Assembly: GCA_963717125.1 (NCBI GenBank)
Contig: CAVQVG010000001.1
Span: forward strand, 66,746 to 130,745
Reading direction: 5' to 3'
Length of the DNA: 64,000 bases
Origin: RYN-230 sp963717125
GTDB taxonomy: Bacteria; Actinomycetota; Actinomycetes; Streptosporangiales; Streptosporangiaceae
Shown: positions 14,565 through 22,689 of the stretch, one piece after another
Numbering within the stretch: position 1 is the stretch's first letter
How the letters are laid out: the number at the start of each line of letters is the position of its first letter
The notes under the pieces: model-generated
What the model was told of the DNA's origin: nothing
The model's input: the letters and a program-made list of their open reading frames with translations, nothing else
Database searches by the model: none
Made by a program: the position numbers and the translations under genes

Positions 14565-15911
14565 ATGCAACACCGCGCATGCGAACGTATGCGTTTCGGT
14601 GTCCAGGTCGTCCGCGCCTGGCCGCTGTGGGAGCTGCCGACCTGGCTGATCGTCTTCATCATTACGGTTACCGCCGGGTATGCCGCTGCGCTGGGGATGG
14701 CGGCCTGGGCAGTGCACATGACCGCCCACGATGTGCTCCTCTTCGGTGCCCTGCTGGCCTGCATAGCAGCCACGGTCGAGTTCACCAAGCGGGCCGGGCA
14801 TAGCGCTGGGGTCGTCAAGGACGTTTATGCGGTGTGGGAACTGCCCGTCGCGATCCTGCTGCCGCCGTTGTTCGCGCTGCTCGCGCCGCTTCTGCAGTAT
14901 GTTCTGACGCACTGGCGCGGCAGGCGGATCCCACCTCACCGGCGCGCGTTCAGCATCTCTGCGGTCGGGCTCTCCTATGGCATCGCCTCGGTAGCGTTCC
15001 ACTCGGTAGTCCAGCCTGCGGTCGGACCGGTGGCCAGCTTCGGGCCTCATGCGTCCCTCTGGCTCTTGGTCGTCGCAGGTATCGGGTTGCTGCGGTGGGC
15101 GATCAACCAGGCGCTGGTGCTGCCGGCCATCAAGGGCGCGGATCCGGCCATGCGGATTCGCGACATGCTCCTGGCCCGGGAGCGGGTGCAGAACGACGTC
15201 GCTGAGGTGTGCGTGGCGGTGCTGGTCACGCTCGGCATAGCCTTCAGCCTCCTTACCGTCGTTTTCGCGCTGCCGTTCGTCACCCTCCTGCAGCGCTCGG
15301 TCCGGCACTCCCAGCTGGTGAACGCCTCTCGTGTCGACTCCAAAACCGGCCTGCTCAACGCGGGTACCTGGGAGCGCGAGGCAGCGTGGGAGGTGGCCCG
15401 TGCTGTACGTACTCGTACCCCCCTCGCACTGGTACTGATCGATATCGATCACTTCAAGCTGGTCAACGACCTGCATGGTCACCTGGTCGGCGATAAGGCT
15501 CTCCGGGCCATCGCGCACACTTTCCAGGTCTTCCTGCGCAGCTACGATCTGGCCGGCCGGTTCGGCGGCGAGGAGTTCGCGCTGCTGTTGCCCCAGACCA
15601 GCGCCCCCGACGCCCGCCAGATCGCGGAGCGGGTGCGGAAGCACATCGAGGCTATGCCGATCAGCGTGGATGATGATCCCGCCACCGAGCCACTCCAGGT
15701 TACTGTCTCCATCGGGGTGGCCGCACTAGGTGTGAGCTGGGAAAGAACAACCGGCAGCCAGTTCACCGACCTGCTGGCCGGCGCGGACAGCGCGCTGTAC
15801 CGGGCCAAACATGCGGGCCGCAACCAGGTGTGGATGGTCACCGACACGGCCACCGTGGGCGCCGCGAGCCGCGCGGATGAGTCTGCCGATGTGAGCGTTA
15901 ACCACCCGTAA
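14565..15911 (+). CDS. Membrane diguanylate cyclase (GGDEF)
   Basis: Makes cyclic di-GMP from two GTP. The N-terminal half (about 15-250) has six or more hydrophobic segments forming a membrane sensor domain. The GGDEF domain follows, starting DSKTGLLNAGTWERE, with LVLIDIDHFKLVNDLHGH and active-site GGEEF. RSYD lies five residues before GGEEF, the RxxD inhibitory site, so product feedback is expected. I place the start at ATG 14565 after GAGGAGG with a 5-nt spacer; a GTG at 14544 is in frame but poorer. No EAL or HD-GYP partner is in the window. Codon bias is weaker than in the core genes. Confidence 0.92.
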   Translation: MQHRACERMRFGVQVVRAWPLWELPTWLIVFIITVTAGYAAALGMAAWAVHMTAHDVLLFGALLACIAATVEFTKRAGHSAGVVKDVYAVWELPVAILLPPLFALLAPLLQYVLTHWRGRRIPPHRRAFSISAVGLSYGIASVAFHSVVQPAVGPVASFGPHASLWLLVVAGIGLLRWAINQALVLPAIKGADPAMRIRDMLLARERVQNDVAEVCVAVLVTLGIAFSLLTVVFALPFVTLLQRSVRHSQLVNASRVDSKTGLLNAGTWEREAAWEVARAVRTRTPLALVLIDIDHFKLVNDLHGHLVGDKALRAIAHTFQVFLRSYDLAGRFGGEEFALLLPQTSAPDARQIAERVRKHIEAMPISVDDDPATEPLQVTVSIGVAALGVSWERTTGSQFTDLLAGADSALYRAKHAGRNQVWMVTDTATVGAASRADESADVSVNHP

Positions 15912-15966
15912 CAGCACGGTGGCTGGGCGGTGAACAGCCGGGTCGGTCAGGAGACAGCCGGGTCGG

Positions 15967-16404
15967 TCAGGAGGACGGCGACGCCGAGGGGCTGGGCAGC
16001 ACGGCCGCGATCTCCGCGCCCGCCTTGGTGCACTTGGACGTGTCCCCGGTACGCAGGATCTGGGGCGTGTTGAACCCGACGCAGACCCAGCCGCTGACCG
16101 TGATCGGCCCGCCGCCGCCGTTGCCCGGCGCCTTACCGGACGCCACCTCGGCCGCGTAGCTCCGCTGCAGCTTCATCGCGGCCGGGCAGCCCACCGCCCC
16201 GCGCACCACCTGTACCTGAACCGGGACACCGGCCGCGGTCTTGCCCATGCCGCACGGGCGGCCGGTGGGCACCGGCGACGCGGACTGCGCCGCGGGCGAC
16301 GGGGGCGATCCGCCCGTCGAGCCGTGCGCGCCGCATCCGGTAAGCATGACCAAAGCCAGTACGGCGGGGAAAGCCGCGTCGGGGGGCCGAATGGAACGGC
16401 GCAT
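15967..16404 (-). CDS. Small secreted lipoprotein
   Basis: A 145-residue protein with a signal peptide (Arg-rich start, hydrophobic AAFPAVLALVMLTG) and lipobox LTGC, so Cys about residue 24 should be lipidated and anchor the protein outside the membrane. A Ser/Gly/Pro linker follows. The mature part has three more cysteines (CGMG, GCPAA, CVGF, CTKAG region) that could form disulfides. AAAGGAGC precedes the ATG. I do not recognise the mature domain. It is divergent from argC, sharing a 240-bp promoter region. Confidence 0.75.
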   Translation of the reverse strand: MRRSIRPPDAAFPAVLALVMLTGCGAHGSTGGSPPSPAAQSASPVPTGRPCGMGKTAAGVPVQVQVVRGAVGCPAAMKLQRSYAAEVASGKAPGNGGGGPITVSGWVCVGFNTPQILRTGDTSKCTKAGAEIAAVLPSPSASPSS

Positions 16405-16561
16405 GGGGGGCTCCTTTCGCGCCCCTCATCATGCCGCTAGCCCAGTGGCCCTCCGACGCCGGCTCCCCGTGTCGGACGCGCCCCCGAGTGGCGTCCGTTG
16501 TACGTACTTAAGATCCTTTGGCGTGCGGACCCTGCCCGGCTTCACCAGCCCGGAAACACAT

Positions 16562-16596
16562 CTTGCATAACTAGTCATCATCATGCATACTTTTGC
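16562..16596 (+). promoter_or_regulatory. Probable ARG box (ArgR operator) before argC
   Basis: An A/T-rich island in very G/C-rich DNA holds TTGCATAACTAG and CATCATGCATAC. The two TGCAT cores are about 20 bp apart, the layout of paired ARG boxes bound by ArgR hexamers. It ends 49 bp before the argC ATG, and the operon encodes its own ArgR. Binding is inferred. Confidence 0.6.
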
Positions 16597-16644
16597 GGGA
16601 GGGTCGGAGAACCGGATCCCAGGTTGCGAGCGGCAGGAGGGCGG

Positions 16645-17691
16645 ATGGGAGTCCGGGTGGCGGTGGCCGGTGCCAGCGGCTACGCCGGGGGAGAACTGCT
16701 CCGGCTCATCGCCGCGCACCCTGATCTGGAGCTCGGCCCGGTGACCGGGCACGCCAGCGCGGGCGCCGCCGTCACCGACCTGCACCCGCACCTGGCCGGC
16801 CTGGACGGGCTCACGTTCGAGCCGACCGAGCCGGCCCGGCTGGCCGCGGCCGACCTGATCTTCCTGGCCCTGCAGCACGAGGAGTCCGCGGCCATCGCGG
16901 CCCAGCTCCCGGCCGACCTCGCGGTCATCGACCTGAGCGCCAGCTTCCGGCTCGCCGACTCCGGCGACTGGGCCGCCTTCTACTCCGGCCCGCACGCCGG
17001 CCGCTGGGTGTACGGCCTGCCCGAGCTGCCCGGCGCCCGGGACCGGATCCGGGCCGCCCGCCAGGTCGCCGCGCCGGGCTGCCACGCCACCGCGGTCATC
17101 CTGGCCCTGGCGCCGCTGCTGGCGGCCGGGCTGGCCGGCCCGGCCGACATCGTCGCCGTATCCGCCTCCGGCACTTCCGGCGCGGGCCGCGCCCCGCGCC
17201 CCGCGCTGCTGGCCAGCGAGGTGCTGGGCGCGATGTCGCCGTACCAGGTGGGCGGCGTGCACCGGCACACCCCGGAGATCGAGCAGGCGCTCGCCGAGGC
17301 CGCGGGCACCCGCCCCACCGTGTCCTTCACCCCACTGCTCGCGCCCATGCCGCGCGGCATCCTGGCCACCTGCACCGCCCGGCTGACTGGCCGCCCAGTG
17401 TCCGCCAATTCAGTGGCCGCCGACCCGCGCGCGGTGCTCGCGGCCGCCTACGCGGGCGAGCCGTTCGTCCGCGTGCTGCCCGACGGGCAGTGGCCTAGCA
17501 CCGCGGCCACCCTCGGCAGCAACACGGTGCACCTGCAAGCCGCCGCGGACACCCATGCCGGCCGGGCCGTCGTGGTGGCCGCCGAGGACAACCTGGTCAA
17601 GGGGGCGGCCGGGCAGGCCATCCAGATCGCCAACCTGATGCTCGGCCTGCCCGAGGGGGCAGGCCTGTCCGTGAACGGAGTTGCCCCATGA
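16645..17691 (+). CDS. argC: N-acetyl-gamma-glutamyl-phosphate reductase
   Basis: Third step of arginine synthesis, NADPH-dependent reduction of N-acetylglutamyl phosphate. The Rossmann start VAVAGASGYAGGELLRL and the catalytic Cys motif APGCHATAVILAL are clear, and HRHTPEIEQAL and PFVRVL are family landmarks. 348 residues. The ATG at 16645 follows GGAGGGCGG; the longer upstream frame covers the ARG box and is rejected. Its ATGA overlaps argJ. First gene of argCJBDFR. Confidence 0.97.
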   Translation: MGVRVAVAGASGYAGGELLRLIAAHPDLELGPVTGHASAGAAVTDLHPHLAGLDGLTFEPTEPARLAAADLIFLALQHEESAAIAAQLPADLAVIDLSASFRLADSGDWAAFYSGPHAGRWVYGLPELPGARDRIRAARQVAAPGCHATAVILALAPLLAAGLAGPADIVAVSASGTSGAGRAPRPALLASEVLGAMSPYQVGGVHRHTPEIEQALAEAAGTRPTVSFTPLLAPMPRGILATCTARLTGRPVSANSVAADPRAVLAAAYAGEPFVRVLPDGQWPSTAATLGSNTVHLQAAADTHAGRAVVVAAEDNLVKGAAGQAIQIANLMLGLPEGAGLSVNGVAP

Positions 17692-18860
17692 GCGTGACCG
17701 CCCCGCTCGGCTTCCGCGCGGCCGGCGTGGCCGCCGGGCTCAAGCCATCAGGCGAGCGAGACGTCGCGGTGGTGCTGAACGACGGGCCCTCGCGGGCCGC
17801 GGCCGGCGTGTTCACCCGGAACCGGGTCAAGGCCGCCCCCGTGCTGTGGACGCAGCAGGTGCTGCGCGGCGGCCGGGTCCGGGCGGTCGCGCTCAACTCC
17901 GGCGGCGCGAACGCCTGCACCGGCCCGCTCGGCTTCCAGGACACCCATGCCACCGCCGAACGCCTGGCCCACGCACTCGGCACCCAGCCTGGCGCGGCCG
18001 CTGAGTCAGCCGGCGAGATCGCCGTCTGCTCGACCGGCCTGATCGGTGAGCGGCTGCCGATGGACCTTCTGCTCGGCGGGCTCGGTGCGGCGCTCGCCGA
18101 GGCGGCCCGGAGCGGCGGCACGACGGCGGCGGACGCGATCCGGACCACCGACACGGTGAGCAAGATCGCGTTCAGCCGGGCGGCCGGCTACACGATCGGC
18201 GGCATGGCCAAGGGGGCGGGCATGCTGGCCCCCGGCCTGGCCACCATGCTGTGCGTGCTCACCACCGACGCCGACCTGCCGGCCAGCGCGCTGGACAGCG
18301 CGCTGCGCGAGGCCACCCGGGTGACGTTCGACCGGCTGGACACCGACGGCTGCATGTCCACCAACGACACCGTGCTGCTGCTGGCCAGCGGCGCGGCCGG
18401 GACGGCGCCGGACCCGGCCGAGTTCACCGCCGGGCTGACCGACGTGTGCGCCGACCTCGCCCGCCAGTTGCAGGCGGACGCGGAGGGTGCGAGCAAGCTG
18501 ATCGCGGTCGAGGTGGTCGGCGCGGCCAGCGAGCAGGACGCGGTCACCGTGGGCCGCGCGGTGGCCCGGTCCAGCCTGCTCAAGTGCGCCATCGCCGGCG
18601 AGGACCCGAACTGGGGCCGGGTCCTGGCCGCGGTGGGCACCACCGACGCGGTGTTCGAGCCGGACCGGCTGAGCGTCGCGGTCAACGGCGTCTGGGTGTG
18701 CCGCAACGGCTGCCCGGGCGACGACCGGTCCAAGGTGGACCTGCGGCCGCGGCAGGTGACGATCACCGTGGACCTGTCCGCCGGGCCGGCCGCCGCCACC
18801 ATCGCCACCACCGACCTGACCGCGGCCTACGTGCACGAGAACTCGGCGTACTCCACATGA
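17688..18860 (+). CDS. argJ: Bifunctional ornithine acetyltransferase / N-acetylglutamate synthase
   Basis: ArgJ moves the acetyl group from N-acetylornithine to glutamate, recycling it, and may also make N-acetylglutamate from acetyl-CoA. The 390-residue precursor contains KGAGMLAP followed by LATML, where the Ala-Thr bond is self-cleaved to give two chains and the nucleophilic Thr. NSGGANACTG, TDGCMSTND and GEDPNWGR are family motifs. It overlaps argC and argB by ATGA. Whether it is mono- or bifunctional cannot be read from sequence. Confidence 0.96.
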   Translation: MSVTAPLGFRAAGVAAGLKPSGERDVAVVLNDGPSRAAAGVFTRNRVKAAPVLWTQQVLRGGRVRAVALNSGGANACTGPLGFQDTHATAERLAHALGTQPGAAAESAGEIAVCSTGLIGERLPMDLLLGGLGAALAEAARSGGTTAADAIRTTDTVSKIAFSRAAGYTIGGMAKGAGMLAPGLATMLCVLTTDADLPASALDSALREATRVTFDRLDTDGCMSTNDTVLLLASGAAGTAPDPAEFTAGLTDVCADLARQLQADAEGASKLIAVEVVGAASEQDAVTVGRAVARSSLLKCAIAGEDPNWGRVLAAVGTTDAVFEPDRLSVAVNGVWVCRNGCPGDDRSKVDLRPRQVTITVDLSAGPAAATIATTDLTAAYVHENSAYST

Positions 18861-19795
18861 CCACACCGCCCGGCCACGACCGCGCCCTGGCCAAGGCGGC
18901 CACGCTGATCGAGGCGCTGCCGTGGCTGAGCCGGTTCCACGGCCAGACCGTGGTGCTCAAGTACGGCGGGCACGCGATGACCGACGACGACCTGCGGCAC
19001 GCGTTCGCGCAGGACGTGGTGTTCCTGCGGCACGCCGGGCTGCGCCTGGTCGTGGTGCACGGCGGCGGCCCGCAGATCTCCGCGCACCTGGACCGGCTCG
19101 GCGTGCCCAGCACGTTCAAGGCCGGGCTGCGGGTCACCTCGCCGGAAGCCATGGACGTGGTCCGGATGGTGCTCACCGGCCAGGTCAACCGCGACCTGGT
19201 CGGCCTCGTCAACCGGCACGGCCCGTTCGCGGTCGGCATGTCCGGGGAGGACGCCAACCTGTTCACGGCCAGCCGCCGCGGCGCCGTGGTGGACGGCGAG
19301 CCGGTGGACCTCGGCCTGGTCGGCGAGATCGACGCGGTGGACCCGGGCGCGGTGCTGGCGCTGCTCCGGGACGGCCGGGTGCCGGTCGTGTCCAGCGTGG
19401 CCCGCGGCGCGGACGGCGAGGTGTACAACGTGAACGCGGACACCGCCGCGGCGGCGCTGGCCGTGGCGCTGGGCGCGGCCAAGCTGGTCGTGCTGACCGA
19501 CGTCGAGGGCCTGTACGCGGACTGGGGCGACGGCGCGGCCGGGGGCGAGGTGATCAGCCTGCTGTCCGCGACTGACCTGGAGAAGCTGCTGCCCGGGCTC
19601 AGCGCCGGGATGATCCCGAAGATGGAGGCGTGCCTGCGCGCGGTCCGTGGCGGGGTGCCGCAGGCGCATGTGCTGGACGGCCGGCTGCCGCACTCGGTGC
19701 TGCTGGAGATCTTCACCGACTCCGGCATCGGCACCATGGTCGTGCCGGATCCCGCCGCCCCGGATCCCGCCGCCACAGAGGAGGCAGCCCAGTGA
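18857..19795 (+). CDS. argB: Acetylglutamate kinase
   Basis: Phosphorylates N-acetylglutamate. An amino-acid-kinase fold of 312 residues with VVLKYGGHAM, VVVHGGGPQIS, VGLVNRHG, YNVNADTAAAALAVALGAAKLV and GMIPKMEACLRAVRGGV. In arginine-recycling actinobacteria this is the feedback-inhibited step; the N-terminal helix needed for arginine sensitivity (about residues 8-25) seems present. ATG 18857 overlaps the argJ stop. The long upstream frame is out-of-frame argJ sequence. Confidence 0.96.
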   Translation: MTTPPGHDRALAKAATLIEALPWLSRFHGQTVVLKYGGHAMTDDDLRHAFAQDVVFLRHAGLRLVVVHGGGPQISAHLDRLGVPSTFKAGLRVTSPEAMDVVRMVLTGQVNRDLVGLVNRHGPFAVGMSGEDANLFTASRRGAVVDGEPVDLGLVGEIDAVDPGAVLALLRDGRVPVVSSVARGADGEVYNVNADTAAAALAVALGAAKLVVLTDVEGLYADWGDGAAGGEVISLLSATDLEKLLPGLSAGMIPKMEACLRAVRGGVPQAHVLDGRLPHSVLLEIFTDSGIGTMVVPDPAAPDPAATEEAAQ

Positions 19796-21012
19796 CTGCG
19801 ACGGAGCGGCTCCAGGCGCGGTTCGAGGCCGCGCTGATGGGCAACTACGGCACCCCGCCGGTCGCACTCACTCGCGGCGAGGGCTGCCGGGTCTGGGACG
19901 TGGACGGCCGGGAGTATCTCGACCTGTTCGCGGGCATCGCGGTGAGCTCGCTGGGCCACGCCCACCCGGCCATCGTCAACGCGGTGAGCAGGCAGGTCCG
20001 CCAGATCGCGCACACCTCGAACCTGTTCCTGCACGAAGCCGAGGTCACGCTGGCCGAACGCCTGCTGGCCCGGCTGGACGCGCCCGGCCGGGTGTTCTTC
20101 TGCAACTCGGGCACCGAGGCCAACGAGGCCGCGATCAAGCTGGTCCGCCGCGCCCAGGGGCCGGCCCGCCCGGTGTTCGTCGCGGCCGACGGTGGCTTCC
20201 ACGGGCGTACCCTGGGCGCCCTCGCGCTGACGGGCAAGAGTTCCATCCGGAGGGCGTTCGGCCCCTTCGGCCTTGAGGTTAGGTTCGTGCCCTACGGCGA
20301 CGCGGCGGCGCTCCGGGCGGCCACCCGGGCGGACGTGGCCGCGGTGTTCCTGGAGCCCTGCCTCGGTGAGGGCGGGGTGGTGCCGCCGCCCGCCGGCTAC
20401 CTGCGCGACGCCCGGGAGGCCTGTGACGCGGCGGGCGCGCTGCTGGTGCTGGATGAGATCCAGAGCGGCATCGGCCGGACCGGGACCTGGTTCGCGCACC
20501 AGGCGGAGCCGGTCCGGCCGGACGTGCTCACGCTGGCCAAGGGGCTCGGCGGCGGGCTGCCGATCGGCGCGTGCGTCGGGCTGGGCGACGCGGGGACCGT
20601 GCTGCGCCCGGGCGACCACGGCAGCACGTTCGGCGGCAACCCGGTGGCCTGCGCCGCCGCGCTGGCCGTGCTGGACACGATCGAGGCCGACGGCCTGCTG
20701 GCCCAGGCCACCGCGGTGGGCCAGCAACTGGCTGACGGGCTGGCCGCCGTGGCGCACCCGCTGCTGGCCGGGGTGCGCGGCCGCGGCCTGTGGCTGGCCG
20801 CCGTGCTGACCAGCCCGTCCGCCGCGGCCGTGACGGCCGCCGCCCGGGACGCTGGCTTCCTGGTCAACGCGGTGCAGCCGGACGCGGTCCGGCTGGCGCC
20901 GCCGCTGATCCTGGCGGCGGATCAGGCGGCCGCGTTCGTCGACGCGCTGCCGGCCATCCTCGACGCGGTACCCTCGCCGGAAGTTGCGACCGCCGGAGGG
21001 GGCCCGCGATGA
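19792..21012 (+). CDS. argD: Acetylornithine aminotransferase
   Basis: A PLP-dependent class III transaminase of 406 residues. Landmarks are FAGIAVSSLGHAHP, FCNSGTEANEAAIKL, GGFHGRTLGALALTG, LVLDEIQSGIGRTG and the PLP-lysine motif TLAKGLGGGLPIGA. It converts N-acetylglutamate semialdehyde to N-acetylornithine and may also serve in lysine synthesis. The start is GTG 19792, overlapping argB, with GAGGAGG upstream. Confidence 0.96.
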   Translation: MTATERLQARFEAALMGNYGTPPVALTRGEGCRVWDVDGREYLDLFAGIAVSSLGHAHPAIVNAVSRQVRQIAHTSNLFLHEAEVTLAERLLARLDAPGRVFFCNSGTEANEAAIKLVRRAQGPARPVFVAADGGFHGRTLGALALTGKSSIRRAFGPFGLEVRFVPYGDAAALRAATRADVAAVFLEPCLGEGGVVPPPAGYLRDAREACDAAGALLVLDEIQSGIGRTGTWFAHQAEPVRPDVLTLAKGLGGGLPIGACVGLGDAGTVLRPGDHGSTFGGNPVACAAALAVLDTIEADGLLAQATAVGQQLADGLAAVAHPLLAGVRGRGLWLAAVLTSPSAAAVTAAARDAGFLVNAVQPDAVRLAPPLILAADQAAAFVDALPAILDAVPSPEVATAGGGPR

Positions 21013-21935
21013 CCAGGCATTTCCTGCGCGACGACGACCTCAGCCCGGCCGAGCAGGCCGAGGTGCTGGACCTGGCCGACGCGATGAAAGCGGACCGGTT
21101 CGGCTACCGCCCGCTGGCCGGCCCGCGCACCGTGGCCGTGCTGTTCGACAAGCCGTCCACCCGGACCCGGGTCTCGTTCGCGGTCGGCATCGCCGAACTG
21201 GGCGGCCAGCCGCTGGTCATCGACGCGCAGACGGCCCAGCTCGGCCGGGGCGAGCCGGTCGCCGACACGGCCCGGGTGCTGGACCGGCAGGTGGCCGCGA
21301 TCGTCTGGCGCACGTTCGGCCAGGACCGGATCGAGGAGATGGCGTCGGTCAGCCGGGTGCCGGTGATCAACGCGCTGACCGACCGGTTCCACCCCTGCCA
21401 GGTACTGGCCGACCTGCAGACGGCGCGGGCCGCGCACGGCCGGCTGGCCGGGCTGGTGCTCACCTTCCTCGGCGACGGCGCCAGCAACATGGCGCACTCC
21501 TACCTGCTCGGCGGGGCCACCGCCGGGATGCGGGTGCGGATCGCGGCCCCGGCGGAGTACCGCCCGGATCCGGCCGTGCTGGCCGGCGCCGCCGTCATCG
21601 CCGCGGCCACCGGCGGGTCGGTCGAGGTGACCGGCGACGCGAAGGCGGCCTGCGCGGACGCCGACGTGCTGGCCACCGACGTGTGGACGTCGATGGGGCA
21701 GGAAGGCCAGGAGACGGAGCGGGTCGCCGCGCTGCGCCCGTACCAGCTGGACGAGGACAAGCTGGCGCTGGGCCGCCCGGATTGCGTGGTGCTGCACTGC
21801 CTGCCCGCGCACCGCGGCGAGGAAATCACCGCCGCCGTGCTGGACGGGCCGCGCAGCCGGGTCTGGGACGAGGCGGAGAACCGGCTGCACGCGCAGAAGG
21901 CGCTGCTCGCCTGGCTGCTGGAGCGGGCCCGGTGA
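21009..21935 (+). CDS. argF: Ornithine carbamoyltransferase
   Basis: Forms citrulline from ornithine and carbamoyl phosphate. The 308-residue protein has the carbamoyl phosphate loop KPSTRTRVSFAV, FHPCQVLADL, FLGDGASNMAHS, DVWTSMGQE and the ornithine motif HCLPAHRGEE. The operon setting favours the anabolic enzyme. ATG 21009 overlaps the argD stop. Confidence 0.97.
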   Translation: MTRHFLRDDDLSPAEQAEVLDLADAMKADRFGYRPLAGPRTVAVLFDKPSTRTRVSFAVGIAELGGQPLVIDAQTAQLGRGEPVADTARVLDRQVAAIVWRTFGQDRIEEMASVSRVPVINALTDRFHPCQVLADLQTARAAHGRLAGLVLTFLGDGASNMAHSYLLGGATAGMRVRIAAPAEYRPDPAVLAGAAVIAAATGGSVEVTGDAKAACADADVLATDVWTSMGQEGQETERVAALRPYQLDEDKLALGRPDCVVLHCLPAHRGEEITAAVLDGPRSRVWDEAENRLHAQKALLAWLLERAR

Positions 21936-22600
21936 CTCCGGCCAACCCGGTCAGCCCGGTCACCAAGACGGCCCGGCAGGCCCAGATCACCGCCATCCTG
22001 GCCAGCACCGCGGTCCGGTCCCAGGAGGAGCTGTCCGAGCTGCTGGCCCAGAACGGGGTCAAGGTCACCCAGGCCACGCTGTCCCGCGACCTGGACGAGC
22101 TGGGCGCGGTGCGGCTGCGCGGGCCGGACGGGGCGCTGGTCTACGCGCTGCCCGGCGAGCCCGGCGGCCCAGGCTCGCGGCCCGGCGGGCTGGCCGGCGT
22201 GCTGGCCGGATCCGGTGAACCGCGGCCGGGCCGGCCCGGCGTGCCGGCCGGGGTGCGCGGCGGGCTTGGCCCGCTGGCCGGGCGGGGCCGGGGCGGTGCG
22301 GGGCGGAGGCCCAGCCCAGGCCGGGCCACGGCCGACCTGCCGGAGCGGGAGCCGCCCAGCCGGCTGGCCCGGATCGCGGCCGACTTCCTGCTCAGCGCGG
22401 AACCCAGCGCCAACCTGGTGGTGCTGCGTACCCCGGCCGGGGCGGCGCAGCTGCTGGCCTCCGCCATCGACCACGCCGCCTGGCCGTCCATTCTCGGCAC
22501 CGTGGCCGGTGACGACACCGTGCTGGTCATCACCCGGGAGCCGGCCGGCGGCCAGGACATGGCCCGGGCGCTGCTGCGGATCGCCGAGCGGCGGGCCTGA
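21932..22600 (+). CDS. argR: Arginine repressor ArgR with enlarged linker
   Basis: The N-terminal winged helix (about 10-70) has TARQAQITAILA, VRSQEELSELL and VTQATLSRDLDELG. The C-terminal arginine-binding oligomerisation domain (about 140-222) has SANLVVLRTPAGAAQLLASAIDH and ILGTVAGDDTVLVIT. It should bind the ARG box before argC when arginine is present. At 222 residues it is longer than usual because about 60 Gly/Pro/Arg-rich residues separate the two domains. GTG 21932 overlaps argF. argG does not follow, unlike in mycobacteria. Confidence 0.94.
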   Translation: MTPANPVSPVTKTARQAQITAILASTAVRSQEELSELLAQNGVKVTQATLSRDLDELGAVRLRGPDGALVYALPGEPGGPGSRPGGLAGVLAGSGEPRPGRPGVPAGVRGGLGPLAGRGRGGAGRRPSPGRATADLPEREPPSRLARIAADFLLSAEPSANLVVLRTPAGAAQLLASAIDHAAWPSILGTVAGDDTVLVITREPAGGQDMARALLRIAERRA

Positions 22601-22689
22601 GCCGCCCGGCTGGATCGCCCGGCTGGATCGCTGGTGCGGCGCCGGCGGTGGCGGCGCCGCATTAACATTCCGGGGCAGCGCAACACGCG

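Noticed and set aside
14177..14818. 213-codon minus-strand ORF opposite the diguanylate cyclase
   Set aside because: It lies antisense to a clear GGDEF gene with proper codon bias; only its last 63 or 7 codons are worth considering.
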